DNA of 64,000 nucleotides from Gyromitra esculenta (GCA_038503075.1 JBCAML010000017.1:310001-374000); one strand, 5' to 3'. Shown: positions 9,114-22,200, counted from the stretch's first letter. The notes: a model not told the origin generated them from the letters alone. Translations and numbers: made by a program.

Positions 9114-10182
9114 TCACTCATCTTTTATCCAGCTCCCAATTGTACTCGGATGTCCCGGGTTTTTCCATACATTATCACTCAAATCTTGTTCCATCCTACC
9201 GCCCGGTAGTTTCTTCGACTGAGGCCCATCAGTATCTGGAATAACTCCCCCGCCTGTGGCCGATTTGATCTCGATTAATTCACTTAAATCGTCGTTAATT
9301 ATAAGAGGAACCCGATCTGCAGCTGTGCCCTCAAAGGCTAGACTAAAATCTGCAATTATCGTACTCAAGATTTGGTGCCTTTGCGGGGTAGGCCTTGAAT
9401 TTAGATATTCACCAGTCAGGAGGTCTTGATAAGTATCACCACTGTATCCCAGCTCGATAGATTCTGGGCATCCGCTCATCTGGGGGTTGCTTTCTACCTC
9501 GATGGATGCTGGATACCCACCCGAATTTAGGGGGCCATGATTGCTGGGGATTACCGGCTGGGAGGCCTCGGGGCTTGGAGTAAAGTACTCCAAGTGTAAC
9601 GGTGTAGCTAGAACAAAGCAGTATCAGGACAGCACTCTAACGAGAAACCGGACCCATTAATCTTACCCGGTAGGGAGTCGAGCTCTTCACTCATTAAATT
9701 TATGAGATTTAATCTTTCACGTGCGCGCTCCAGCCTACCCTCTTCTACAAGCCTTCCATTATACTTGAAACTTGTCGCTTTATGTTCGTTAAGAGCCCGA
9801 TTACCCCGAATCCGCAGCATCGCAGATATCGTTTCCTCCTTAAGGTACTTTGAAATCTTCCATTTTTTAATCTTTCTCTTAAACTGTGCCTCCCTGTGGC
9901 TCGACCAGCGTTAGAGAATTATTTGGAATACATGTAAAACGAGACAATCCGGATGGAAATCGTAATGAGGGATTTCAAATACTTTGCACAGAAATTGCAT
10001 TGTTCTGCCATAATTCTTCTAGCTTGAGTAAGGTTTAGATCTCCGACAATATAAAGCTGTATGAAGGTATCACGTTGCTCCTCCCACTCGCTCGCTGAGA
10101 TTTCACGAGCCTTATAGTTGTGCTCCCAGTAAGGATTTTCTCGCGAAGAGCCGGAAGGATAGGTTTCGGGAATTTGAGCCAT
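9114..10182 (-). CDS. Clr5-domain protein, three exons
   Basis: Exons 10182-9983, 9893-9667 and 9607-9114 give 306 residues. Donors are GTATTT and GTAAGA, acceptors CACAG and TCTAG, and the phases agree. Exons 1 and 2 join to form a Clr5 domain (about residues 29-82): WEEQRDTFIQLY, LTQARRIM, then QFKRKIKKWKISKYLK. In Pezizomycotina this domain heads proteins of mostly unknown, probably DNA- or chromatin-related function. The rest, with an acidic Ser/Pro-rich tail, is unrecognised. The final codons overlap a good donor (GA|GTGAGT), and an in-phase acceptor (TATTCTAG, about 9003) leads to an open frame down to 8799. The protein may therefore extend about 65 residues, and the 9114 stop may be intronic. 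Confidence 0.7.
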
Positions 10183-12880
10183 CGTGTGGAATATATTGAG
10201 CTATTGTTTTTGTGTCGAAATAATCAAACCCCGAGCTCTATTCGAGGCCTAGGGTGTAGAGCACCCTCCAAATTATATAGAAGGCCATCCAATCTTAGCC
10301 CCCACTTAGCGGCTGCGGCTGGGTCGCCAATTTTTCAGTCTTGGCAATCCCCAACCCCAACCCCAACCGTTCAGCCCTTCTCTATTGGCAAGAACAAAAG
10401 TAACCCGCAGAGTAGGTAGAGTACCTGCTATCCAGCATAAGACCCAGAAAACAGGGGTGGGGGTGGTTTTCTAGGTATGCTACGGAATCCGTGCCCAATG
10501 CCGCAGCATACAAAGCCACTGCCCCCCTGTTTTCTAGCTCATACCCTGAATAACAAATATTGCGGGTGTAGGTGTAAACGACGAGAACTGTGGCACAGAA
10601 GTTACTTTCGATAACACGGAACACGAACCACATTCCTAGCCCAATCATGAGAATAGTAATAAATGTGCGAATCAAGTTTTTATTCTAAATACTATGTCAA
10701 ATAGAAATTGATAACCGCACTGATGTTGAGGAGATATAATTGTTGAAAGGTTAGAGAAGATACACCACAGTTCGTCATATGTACCCCTACACCCGCAGTG
10801 TACGTACTCTAGAGTAAAGTAGAAAACAGGTTAATAAGACCTCTACGCGGCGCCACACCATACAAATTTACTTATTCGGACGATAGCAACATTTTTAACA
10901 GGTGTATATCTAGAGTACCAGCACACTCTAGATCTATTTGTGGCGAGAATGAGTTCCCATGATACTAGGACCAGCTATATATAGGGCACCCATAACATCG
11001 ACTTAGTTCTTCATATACCAGATTTTCCCCGAAGCATTCCGCGGAGAATACGAAGACAAAACATATACTATATTATCTCAATAATAATGTGCACAACCGA
11101 GCTAGGTAGTTTTATATTAGCATTCACAAAATCCGCCAAGCTGCCTGAAAACATTAGAAATAACTTCTTGAGCTAGCAACTAACAAACAGCTAGATTTCT
11201 AAATCCGGAGATTTTTTATCTAAGTATTTTGACCTCGTTCGACTCGGTTGTGTTCATCACTATCGAGACGGTACGATATCCCATGACTTACTGTCTCACG
11301 ATTTTTTCTAAGAATTCAAGTAGAAACGTCCTAGTATTAAATTCTACCAACATGCCCTCCTTAATACCGTATTTTCTCTAGGCAAAGAAGCATAGATATA
11401 TAGAACACATGTCTCCCCACCAAAAAATTCAGGTTTCCAAAAAAAAAAAAGCCAGCTTTAAACCGGAATGCATTACCTCTGTCAATTGAAGACGAGCTAT
11501 CTTGCTTCCATCGATCGACCTCACAGCCATTCCAGACGAGTACCAATTCACCAATCCGTGTTATGATCATTAGATATCACTCGTCTAACGTGTAACTACC
11601 GTATATACTCTCGAAATATAACTTGAAAGTACCCCGAGCTAGGCATAATGTAGTATTGGATGGCCCACTCATGAGTTCGGTCTTCGCATGAGCCACATCT
11701 CCTGTGCATGGCATTCCCGAGGGAACTTGATAGGATAGTAAAGATGACTTGGCCACATTTCGTACCATACTAGGCTTAGTTTGGAGCACTTTCAGGTTGT
11801 ATTTCGAGAGCACACGCGGTGAGCCATATACAAGCAATAATATCCCTTGTTACTGCAGCTAGTGCTGAACTCATGCAGCTTCAGACATCCCTTCTTCACC
11901 ACCCAATATCCCTACTATTAGCAATCCAATGCTGTATAAGTAACTGTTATAAGTGGATATACAAATATATATGCCTCTTTATGAACCTATATTATTAATA
12001 GTGCGGAGGCTAATCTAGGCCACTTCAACCATATGTAAGGTCTTTCGTCATCCCGAGCTCGGACACAGATCACCTCGAACCGAAAGACCATTGCCGACAT
12101 ACTACCTCCAAATGCTCTCCACGTGATCAATTCGACAGTTAGCTAAATGCCCACAAACCTCTTGGTGGATTCAAATCTATTCCTGGGTAAAAGCTTACAT
12201 AAATACATCTTCCAACTCTTAAGTTTTCCTCAAATGCCAGGATCGCTAGCTACATGTCCCTTCAGTACCAGCCGTCAGATGATCATGACCTGTATCACAT
12301 CGTTCTAGCTACTACTCCATAATTTTCTCCGTTCAATCCCCGTCTCCATCCTATCACTTTGCTCTTGACCCCTCTCTACATCTTCTACGTCTGTACGCTA
12401 ACCTAATCAGAATATTCTGGAGCTAGAGCTTCCCCATGCTGGACAGCTAAAAGGCAGGTGAAGGTCAAGCCGGAGTCTTCTGGGTGAGCATTAGGGCAGA
12501 CAGATTACAGACATAAGCTCTGAGAAATCGTGCAGAAAATACCATACAGGATCATGATCCACCGATCTAATCGCCCAGGGCACAAAAACCTCTGCGCAAA
12601 GATGCCAGACAAAATGGATCTAGCACGTGGAAATTCTAGCCTTGCAACTTCAACAGTGGTTTCTCACCCTAAAAAAATACTCCATACCGAGCAACGATAA
12701 GCCAGTAGTCCCTGCACTCAGACCCACACCTGACCAAAAATCACAACTGTAACCCCCAGAAGACAGTTGAGAAAGGATGGGGTGTCTTTGCAGAGGAGAA
12801 AATCATGATAGGCGTAGATATCGTCCTGGAGTAGCCTCCTCCTGTTTTTGAAGAGTACTCCGATGAGACTGAGAAGGAAT
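10183..12880. other. 2.7-kb AT-rich gap without a supported gene
   Basis: Only short ORFs with no recognisable domain, and no long repeats. A short CCCCAAC repeat near 10350-10370 is too brief to be telomeric. Confidence 0.5.
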
Positions 12881-12882
12881 GG

Positions 12883-14265
12883 TTGAGATCTAGGAGGAGG
12901 AGGAGGAGCCAAGAATCGATCGAGGCAGATCGCCCGAGGAATGAATTTGAGAAACTTTCAAAGGAGCAGCAGATGAATATCATGTCGCTTCATAACGCCC
13001 AGGAGGAATACGGGGTCTCCCCTCCCCCTTTATGGCATTTTCCAAACAAATTTTTTTTTCAAGGTATCGAGGCAGGAGAAACTAGCTAACATTTACGTCT
13101 TTTGCTCACGATTAAATCATAGCTGTGATCCCGATTGTAACTTCTCCTTTTCTAAGCCTCGAGATCCGGGTATCAAGGCACGTACAATAGCAATCACTGT
13201 AAGGCGGGATATCCAAACGGGAGAACAACTTAAAATAAGCTATGTTCCACTTAAAACGAGATTAGGGACAAGACAAGACAGTCTGTTGACGAATTTTACC
13301 CGATGTGTGACGGAAGGCAATAAACTTTATAGCTAGCTGGCCCACCAGTAGCGGACAAAAGGTGAAACCACACTTTAGGCCAGCGCGTCCTTCACGGAAA
13401 GAAGCTGGTGAAGGTCAAGGGCGGAATTTTCTTACGGTTATCAAAAGCATCTCCACCGAAGATTGCATTTTTCAGGCCGGCAAGGTCATTATGCGTGAGA
13501 TTCCACTGATAGCGCTGAAAAAGGGAGAAGGGAGAATGAACTCACTATTGTATGAGAAATTATCAAAGCTGTCTGGCTCAACGTGTAACATGTGTTTGAG
13601 ATTGTACAATTGGCAGGCGGGTTCAGAGTCACCTAGATGGAAACCAGCTCTACGTACGAGGTAGAGACTACCGATGAAGAGGAACCTGCGGGTTGGTTCG
13701 CTTCATGGGCAAGACTCTAATGCAACATTTTTTGGCATTTGGCAGGTCAATTCCTTTGGCTCAGAACATGAGATGGGAAGGCGTTTTCGCATTCACAGGT
13801 CATCTCAACCACAGCTGCTGGCCCACCTGTCGAATCATCTGGCACTCAGAACAAAAGACCCTCAATCTCGTAACTATGATGCCTCCTAAAGTTGGAGAGG
13901 AGGTCACGATATGCTATAACTACTTAGAGATTGATAATTCTCCATTTGAAAGGCGACAGCGGTTTCTGAAGGATAACTACGGATTTGAGTGTTGCTGTTT
14001 TCGGCGATCTACCGATTTTATAAGGCTTGGTCCTACGCTACAATTAGAGAGTTCTATTAGTGAGGGCATCCACTATAGGCGAAACCTGCGGAAATAATGG
14101 ATAAAACAGAAAAAGAGAATATGGTGGTAGTAGAGACCGTGCAAGACATACTAGGAGAGTTTTCGCAGGCTCTCGGCCGGCTGGAGGAAACATTCTCAGT
14201 GCCCACAAACAACGAAACGATCGGTGGAAAAGAGAAACTTTAGAGATCACTGCTAGAGAGATCAA
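12883..14265 (+). pseudogene. Decayed SET-domain (SMYD-like) methyltransferase fragments
   Basis: Three blocks resemble fungal SET proteins. 12930-13010 encodes NEFEKLSKEQQMNIMSLHN, normally internal to the domain. 13420-13520 encodes FQAGKVIMREIPLIA, the SET N-terminus. 13780-14010 encodes FTGHLNHSCWPTC, GEEVTICYNY and NYGFECCCF, the SET core and post-SET. The NHSC motif and the catalytic tyrosine region survive, but the blocks lie in different frames and out of order, with stops between. The post-SET cysteine pattern is altered (FECCCFRRS in place of CxCxxC). This fits two overlapping or rearranged copies of a dead gene. A functional multi-exon gene is less likely. Confidence 0.65.
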
Positions 14266-15540
14266 GCGATGAAAGGCTCACTAGTGGCAAGAGGCTACGG
14301 GAAATACATAAAACGAAGTTAAGGTTGTGAGGTGGTGAAAGGCCTGGAATACATGTGACTCGATGGAGGAAAGAAATACGTGAATTTTCATGAAAACTGG
14401 CTCACAATCAATCACTCGTGGGTGGATAGAATTCTGGGTATTTGTTTGTGGCTATACGAAAATAAAGAACGCATTGCCAAGGCATGGACTTAATTCAGTT
14501 TGCTGCAAAGTAGGTGCAATTGCTGAAGGAATACATAGAGTTAACATTTCATTATGCTGTGAGTGCCACCTCGGATACGCTCCCAGCACGAAATAAATAT
14601 GCCGTTGCAGATAATGACACAATGGGTCGCTGCAACATCGTGGGTGCGGCTGATATTTCATAGGACTATTATCCATTCTGTCACTATCTCCGGCCTAACA
14701 AAGAAAGGGGAAGGAAATAAACCCTCAACGTTCTAAAGGAGAGTGCCTAGGTGTTTGAATGAACTCTAGGCTCTGATCATAGATATCACTCGTCCAGTGC
14801 TGATCAGGGGAAAACCGCGGCACAGTATGTAGTTGTCCTACCCGAATGCCCCAAATAATTGGAGTGCTAGCCTAAAATATAGAGTACGTAACTAATAGCA
14901 ACTCCCTATTGGAGCGGATATGAAGAAAAAGAAGACATACGGCTTGGTAATTAGGATCGGCATTTTGTTGGTTCTCGATTGTGTGGGACCTTACCAGGGA
15001 TCGATCAGCAAAGGCTGTCTTGGCCCCAAGATCGTCAGGGGATGATTTCGTGGTTGTTGCCCAACGTGTCGACCACCACCGACATACGCCGCTCGGATGT
15101 CTTAAGCCACCCGACACGGCCCAGGCCATCCAAGACATCTCTCCTCCGAATTTACGACTGAATCTAATTTTGTTTGGATTTGCTCGAATTCGGGTTGCTG
15201 GTTATTCGTTTTAGGTCTACAGCTGCGAATATTAACAGAGGTATTTTAAGTATTTTGGATTTTAGAAGGAAGAGAGGGTTAAATGCATGTAATTGCGAAA
15301 ATATATACCAGATGAGCGAATGCAATGGCGATGTCCTGGAGCCATGTGGATAATGACGGAGAAGCGAAAGAAGAGACAGGGCAACATATCTAAGCGGTGG
15401 TGTCGACACTCGGTTGGCAAAGCTTGTCCTATACTCTAATTCAGCCTCGCAGGGGCCACGAGCCCAGAGAAGTTAGAGCTCCATGCATCCAAGACTCCAG
15501 ATCGCGGGATTCAAGGCGGCAGCTTTTCGATCCTTCCCCT
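14266..15540. other. Intergenic stretch upstream of the first secreted-protein gene
   Basis: No gene supported. The right end enters a promoter block shared with the gene at 18498, starting at about 15544. Confidence 0.45.
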
Positions 15541-15543
15541 TAC

Positions 15544-15732
15544 AAGCCAACCTCCGAGAAAAGAAAACAATTCTAGGAACGGCGTCTTCGGGCAACACAG
15601 TAAATTGGACTGGAAGATGCCGAAGCCTCTCCACAACGATCTTCCTCGTAAAGGAGAAGTTCTGTCATCCCCTACGCATATGGATAGGAGAGTAAACATG
15701 GAGGACTGTTCTTAGGAATTCCTGTATAAATA
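15544..15732 (+). promoter_or_regulatory. Promoter of secreted-protein gene 1 (shared block plus TATA)
   Basis: AAGCCAACCTCCGA (about 15544), CTTCGGGCAACA (15586-15597), CTGGAAGATGCCGAAGCC (15610-15627) and GTATAAATA (TATA at 15725). The same elements in the same order precede the paralogue at 18498. TATA to ATG is 148 bp. Confidence 0.65.
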
Positions 15733-15872
15733 CTATCTAATTGTCCCCCGTTTAATCAATCATTATCCACTGCTCGGTCAATCAACATCTCCACAGATCT
15801 CCACATCTTCAGACTCGATATCTCAATATTTCAATATCTTTTAGATATCCCTTCTCCAGATAATCATTCAAA

Positions 15873-16638
15873 ATGCAGCTCAGGAACATCATCTTCTCTG
15901 TCGTTGCCTCCGCAGCTGTCATCAACGCTGCAGCAATCCCTCTTCCTGAGGCCCCTACTCCTCCTGGTGCTGTGGTCGTTCCGGTCGTTCCGACCACTCC
16001 CGATGCGAGCGCCCTAAAAGTTGGGCTTGGAGTAAGTTTTCTCTCTAAGTACTGTTACAGCACGAAGATCACCGTTACTAACGTCCGCAAAGGAAATAAT
16101 TCCGGTACCACCCGCGCCACCTGGTGCTCCAGCTAGTGCTCCAGCTCTTCCACGTCTCCCCTCAACTGTCAATGCCGCCCCAGCTGCTCCAGCTCTCCCT
16201 GCCGCCCCAGCTTCTCCTCCAGCCCTCCCAGCTGCCCCAGCCGCCCCAGCTGTTCCGGCCGCTCCAGCTCCCCCAGCCGCTCCAGTTGATGTTCCAGCTA
16301 CTCCAGTTGTCCCTGTCGCCCCAGTCGATGCTCCAGCTGTACCTGCCGCCCCAGTTGATGCTCCGGCTGCTCCAGCCACTCCAGCTGTACCTGCCGCCCC
16401 AGCTGATGCTCCGGATGCTCCTGCTGCCCCACCTGTCCCTGCCGCCCCAATTGATGCCCCGGATGCTCCTGCTGCCCCACCTGTCCCTGCCACCCCAGTC
16501 GATGCTCCTGCCGCCCCAGTTGTCCCTGCCGCCCCAGTTGATGCTCCTGACGCCCCAGCTGATGATCCTGACGCCCTAGCTGATGATCTTGACGGCCCAG
16601 CCGCAGCCCAAGGAAGTCCTGCTGCCCAACCTGCCTAG
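15873..16638 (+). CDS. Secreted Ala/Pro-rich repeat protein (family member 1)
   Basis: Two exons, 15873-16031 and 16093-16638. The intron is GTAAGT...TACTAAC...CAAAG, giving 234 residues. The N-terminus MQLRNIIFSVVASAAVINA is a clear signal peptide, with cleavage predicted before AAIP. The mature protein is almost wholly low-complexity, Ala-Pro-Val-Asp rich, in imperfect units like APVDAPAAP and VPAAPADAP, becoming Asp-rich at the end. It lacks the cysteine module of members 2 and 5 but shares their signal peptide and the intron position (after codon 53, as in member 2). A cell-wall or extracellular role is possible; no function is assigned. The antisense ORF here is a shadow of the repeat. 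Confidence 0.85.
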
Positions 16639-18194
16639 ATTTCAAGATTTCATTTTAAAAACGGAGATAATGGTTCGAAGTTGTGAATGGAATGGGGAAA
16701 TATGTAAAAAAAAAATGTAGTTGATGCTTGGAGGGGTAGTTATTCATTTATACTGAGGGATTCAGATCTAATAGTAATTGCATAATTATAACGTATCTTT
16801 TCGAGTAACTTTGTGTTCATAAGTGATAAAGCAAGAAGCGTTGTGACGGAATAGGGATATGGCTGGAAAAGAAAATGTCTGATATTTGTTGGGTTATAGT
16901 TTCGACATTTCACTAGATGCGATTAATTTGTGGGATCGGATTAATAAACTTGGGATCACTGCCTAACGTATTCCATGTGACGAAGAAACTGAACGCTAAT
17001 AGATCGTTAAAATCCAATTTGAGAAAGCCCCGAATGGCAGAAGTTGTAGCCGGTCGTCGCTTTCTAGACTAACGATCACTTAGTCGTATATAGTTACACC
17101 TCGATATGTCGGATGCCAAGTCCCAGTGAGATTTCGCACGAGATAGCAAGGGATCCGAGACAACGAGGTGCGACTGTAACAGCTTTGGAGAACCCTCTAA
17201 GTCTTCGCTATACCCGAAGTTTTTGTCATATGTACGTGTTGAATAGTAGATACTATCAGCTAATGTCAGACAAGTCTTTCTGATCAGGGATTAGACAATC
17301 TCAAGTTAGTGACGACGGCGGAACTGCTGGAGATTGGTTGATCTTTCTTTCAAGGGAAAACGTTCAGGATACCATGTTTCTGACGAGTTTGTATGCCGGA
17401 TACCACAACTACTTTGCTCTGACCGCGCCCACCTACCGGTATCGGCCATCACAACACTATTATGTAGAATTCAGACCTAAAAACCCTCTTCCTCGCATAC
17501 TATTTTATTTAAGAATATAAAGAGAAAAATAGAATAGTGCTCGATTTTCTGTGATTTTATTGCTTGAAATCTGAGAGTTTCTTTGCCTAGTTGGGTGGGT
17601 TAAAGGGGGTAAGCAACTGATGGTATAGGTTTAATTGTGGTGGGCACGGTCAAAGCGAAGTAGTTGTGGTATCTGGCACACAAACTCATCAGAAACATGG
17701 TATCCTAAACGTTTTCCCTTCTTTCAACTACGCCCCCTATGGAACTTTGAGCCCGCCCATGCAGCCCCAGACGAAGATCTTTCCACACCAACTATCGTGT
17801 CGTTGAGACGAGTGATGGCTCGTGACTGCGTCTCGTGCGCACGGTCCTTGCCAACACAGCACGCGCACGTCCACACGCGCTCCCCTGAACGTCATGTCTC
17901 CGTCAGCGGAGTCGCCCATCTCTTGGAGCGGCCTCTGGGGGCGCGGTGTATCCCCCCTTTGTGGGCCAGTTTCCGGGGGCTGGCTTAGCCCCTGTCTCCT
18001 TTGGTTGGCAGCACACGGGAAGCTGGGAGATGCCGAAGCCACCTCCGGTTGTGCAGATCTTCTTCTCCCTGGGAAAATCATTGCTACGAATCGATTAACG
18101 AGATCTCTCAGCCATGGGCTTGGTGTTTAAGATTATTCTTCCTGTTGGGTAAGGGCGGGTCGTATTTCGGACGTCTAACCTTTATTCACCCTCG
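16639..18194. other. Intergenic, with an extra promoter-like copy near 18023
   Basis: No gene supported. CTGGGAGATGCCGAAGCC at 18023-18040 is a third copy of the promoter element of members 1 and 2, suggesting a lost or duplicated promoter. Confidence 0.45.
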
Positions 18195-18379
18195 CAAGCT
18201 GACCTCCGAACTGGCGTAATATCTTAGTATCCTTCGGGCAACAATACGCAGGAAGCTGGAACATGCCAAGTCACTCAAAATGTGTAAATGCCGTCTCCGA
18301 AGAACATGCCTGGCGTGCTAATCGCTTATCGATTTGGGGGCAAGGCCGAGGGCATCTCCTCACCGTTTCTGTATAAATA
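18195..18379 (+). promoter_or_regulatory. Promoter of secreted-protein gene 2
   Basis: AAGCTGACCTCCGA (about 18197), CTTCGGGCAACA (18232-18243), CTGGAACATGCCAAG (18256-18270) and GTATAAATA (TATA at 18372). The CTGG element to TATA is 116 bp, against 115 bp in gene 1. TATA to ATG is 126 bp. Confidence 0.65.
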
Positions 18380-18497
18380 TGGCTTGCTTTCCCACCGCTC
18401 CTTCATCCATTCAATTCATCAGCATCTATCCATCAATACCTCAATAGACGTCTTCATCTATACACTCGATACTTACCTTACCAACCAAACCTCCAAA

Positions 18498-19165
18498 ATG
18501 CAATTCAAGAACATCCTCCTCTCAGTCATTGCCTCCGTGGCTCTCATCAACGCAGCTGCTATCCCTCCAGCTGCACCAGCTGCACCAGCTGGTCCTGTTA
18601 CCCCAACTACTCCCGCTGGCCCCAGTGGAGTCGGTCTTCCGGCAACCGACCCTGGCGTGAGCCCTTGCTCTATCTCACATATACAAAAATCATAGCTAAC
18701 ACCTAGAAGTACCAAACTTGCATCAAGGGAGTACAGGACTATCTCCAGGGTAGACAAGTCTCGGCCACCACCCCCACCCCCGACGCTCCTAAAGTCTGTA
18801 ACATCTGTGTGTAAGTTTTATCTGCTATCTTGTGCGTTCGTACCTATGCTTACAATTCGCCGTTTTATAGGATCTGGACATACTCGGTCTGTCAGATTTA
18901 TGGTCCTTATAGGTTTGAAGACTTGACGGTTACTGCGCAAAAGTGCTACGCCGAGAAGATAGCTTTCTGCATGTTCCATAACGGTGCTGGCCCTAAGGCT
19001 CCTGAACCCAAAGACCTTGCTGGCCTTCCGTCACCGGTTGTCCCGACCACCCCCGGGGCTCCAGCAGTTCCATCTGCCCCAGAGGTTCCCGCGCTTGCAA
19101 CCCCGCCTACCCCGAAAGTTCCTGCACCAGCAACACCGGCCGTCCCGGGAGCTGCTGCTATCTAG
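18498..19165 (+). CDS. Secreted six-cysteine protein with Pro-rich tail (family member 2)
   Basis: Exons 18498-18656, 18707-18810 and 18871-19165 give 185 residues. Introns are GTGAGC..CTAG and GTAAGT..TATAG, and the phases agree. Signal peptide MQFKNILLSVIASVALINA. After a short Ala/Pro linker comes a module with six cysteines: one in YQTCIKGV, then CNICVIWTYSVC (CxxC-x7-C), then CYAEKIAFC (C-x7-C) and HNGAG. It ends in a Pro/Ala/Thr-rich tail. The even cysteine count suggests three disulphides. The module matches member 5 and the broken copy at 22.3 kb. Function unknown; small cysteine-rich secreted proteins are often effectors or wall-associated. Confidence 0.85.
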
Positions 19166-22100
19166 ATTTCTGAATTAAGGAGATAGTGGTTGGGAGGATC
19201 TATGGGAAGCTACCTGTGACCGATATGTTTGTACCGAGAATTGTAATCTAATTTGTAATGTCGAATATAAATTCTATGATCATTTATTCTATACATGTCG
19301 CGACGTAAATCAAGCCTCATGATCCTATTGCAGAAGTAACGCCGACAGTCTTCGCTCCGACGAATGCTTAAAGTTTGCGAATAGGAAATCTTATGTAGTC
19401 AGGCTAGAACTCGGTTATCAAATATCTAGAACCCTAAAATTTAATGAAATATAATAGCTGTATCCATATATATATGCTGGGTAATATTTTTATATTACTA
19501 ATTATAAACTGGATACATATAAGTATGTGCGCACCCTAACCTCGCTATATCCAGCAGCCTCACGCGCTTTCTCTTCAAGTAATCGTTTTCAGACCTACCG
19601 ATATCCAGCACGTCGTCCCTCCATCTGATCGGGCAAGGTTAGTATACCGCTTGTATGTAGAGTAGAGGGTGATGAGAAGATACCTAGACGTGACTAGGTA
19701 TATGTTCGCCGAGATTAAATTTTTTTTTTCACTGTGGTAACACAGCTGCAGAGATAAATGGAATTGAATCATGTCAGATTGGGGAAAACCCCGGTCTCCT
19801 TTTTCACTCTCCCCCTCCCTCCCTCCCTCATTCCCTATTAGAGTAGATCGACATCAGTTCTAGGGGGGTGGAGTTGGAGAAGGGAGGGAAGGAGGGATGG
19901 CTTGGCTTGGGAAGTAAAGGGGGGTTTTTTTTTAGCTATTGGAAGAAATTGCTCGTGAAGTTTGTTACAGTTAACTTCTGGTGAGGCGACAGCTCTGGCT
20001 TTTTTTTGGCTTTGAGTCATCGGAGTTTGATTCGGAGAGGTTAAGATCTTGGAATTAACTAATATGTAGTCATTCGCAACTTATGCGGTGGATCACGTGG
20101 ACGCTTATTTAGTAGCGAAAACGTTTAATCCATAATAACCTCTAGGTCACATTCGGTCGATCGAGAAGACGCTTGAAGATGGGAGAGGGACTCCTTTTTC
20201 GGCTCTCTTTTGCAATTGGGACTCAATTGGGTTCCTTTCCCCCGGTATTTCCTAGACGCTATTATGCCTAAGAATAGCTATGTTTAGCTTTTAGGGGAGC
20301 ATGCGCGAATTAGTGAATTATTAGGGCTGTTTAGGTCCTCTGGTAAAGTCAGCTATGTATATGAGGGAGTTAATCCTTAGACTACATTTAAAAAAAAAAA
20401 TTGCAGAAAAAAACAAGGAGCAAGATCAATAGTACAGTTTAGCCTTAGCCTCTTGGGAGGGTTCGGTAGTTAAACGTTTCCATTAGTGATTTCCGGATCT
20501 CGCACATATGTAACAGCGATTACCTTCTTCTCCAAAAGAGCAGAAACCCTAGTTTTGAACGTCAGTAAAGTGAAATACTGTAACAGGGGATAATCTTCTT
20601 TACCTCTTCATCACCACGCCGCCACCCAGATACAATCTGGGCTCGTCAAATTGTATCCAGCCGTATGACGCCCCGACAACGATTGCACATTACCGGATTT
20701 CCTAGTTCGTATAGATTTGCTACAGCCTCGGTACTACTAGGGGAGGCTGAAGGGATTGAATCTTCAAGTGTTAACTATGGCGCTGCTGCCTGGTCTCTGA
20801 CAAGTGTAATGAAACTAAATTTTCCATTAGTATCGACTGGGGTTAATATCAGTAGGATTGGACGAGGGAATACCTATCACGGACTCTAATAAGCTTCGTA
20901 AGGTCTCGTTGAAAGACTGCGTGGCGATATAACTGTATCCCCCTTACTCGACTCATCAACTTGCGCTAGGTGATTACAATCTTGGGTGAAGGTATTCTCG
21001 ATTTCCGCGATTGTCTCGGTTTTACGAAAGTGAGAATGGATTCTAGTATCGAAGGCTACACCGGGAGGGTATTATGAAGATTAACTGGGTGGGTATAGAT
21101 TTGCGTAGGATGATTCTTGACATAGTATTCCCAAAGTACATGCTGCCCAATTAAAGGAGTCGATAACTACTGCATGAGACGGTGCATCCAAGTTAGATTA
21201 CCACTCGATCTGTGTAATAGAAGTAGTTAGGCTCCATCGACAGCCGCAGCGCTATTGGGTTCAACAAAGCCTGAATTTCCATTGATCATAGCGAGGAAAG
21301 TGACACCAAGAGAACCTCCAGGTGTGCGTGCTTTCTTATCTTCTAAAGTGATCATGAGAAATGGACAAACGTGGTGTTTCTTCGCTTTGACGCAATGAAT
21401 GCCATTTCAAATCCTAGAATCGAGCACACGTGTAAACTACAGAGAGCTCCGAGAGTGCAATTAATGGGCCGTCGTTATTGGGATACCATCTCCAGTACTA
21501 ACTAGTTACTACCATCAGCAGCCGGAGAACTTCCGGGGTGGCCGGAGCTGCTATGATTGGAGCTCTTATCAACAGTCATCGCGAGTGATACTCTCACTGT
21601 AGAGCACGGTGAATTTGATATTAGCCTGGTTGTTGGTGGTGGTGACGATATCCTTCTCTTGAGGGTACGTAGGCATTGTCTCACCGCACTATGGAAGATA
21701 TCAATACCTACTATTATAAGTAAGTAATGGTGTAATACTTACAGAGATGATATATTCCTTGACGGAAACACCTAAAGGCGGAGCACTGCCCAAATACAGC
21801 AAATTGATAGAAACTGGGGTGAGTTGATGTTCAGATATTGATATGGGAGGTGCGATTTCTAGCTGTGGTATTAGAGTTATCGAAAGGTCAAACAATAATG
21901 CAACGCCCGCGATAATGCAACTCACCGTTCGACTATGGAGTATAGTTTAAAAATCTCCTATAATAAATTCGAGGAAGAAGGATAGAATTCCCGAAGAAGG
22001 AGAGTCAGGGGTTGATTGGGACGTCGACTAGTGATTGTGGGTGATGCAACCCGGGTCAGGGTTCCCAACACCTATCCCGAATTAGTGGATGTGGCTTTAC

Positions 22101-22200
22101 GAAGGGACGTGTTGCTTTCGACTATTGCCGTAGTTGAGATCGAAAATATCCTTTTCTGAGCCTAGCAGGGAAAGTCTACCTTGCTAGAACTCATACTAAA
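19166..22200. other. 3-kb gap without a supported gene
   Basis: Contains a CCCT tandem repeat near 19811-19830 and homopolymer tracts. The short ORFs have no recognisable domain. Confidence 0.5.

Noticed and set aside
10345..10375. CCCCAAC tandem words as telomere-like repeat
   Set aside because: Only about three units and not the CCCTAA unit of most filamentous ascomycetes.
16014..16645. Gly/Ala- and Gln-rich ORFs in other frames over the Ala/Pro repeat
   Set aside because: Shadows of the repeat; the + frame with signal peptide and intron explains the sequence.
17737..18081. 114-codon minus-strand ORF with overlapping plus ORFs
   Set aside because: GC-rich stretch open in several frames; no domain, and it contains the duplicated promoter element.
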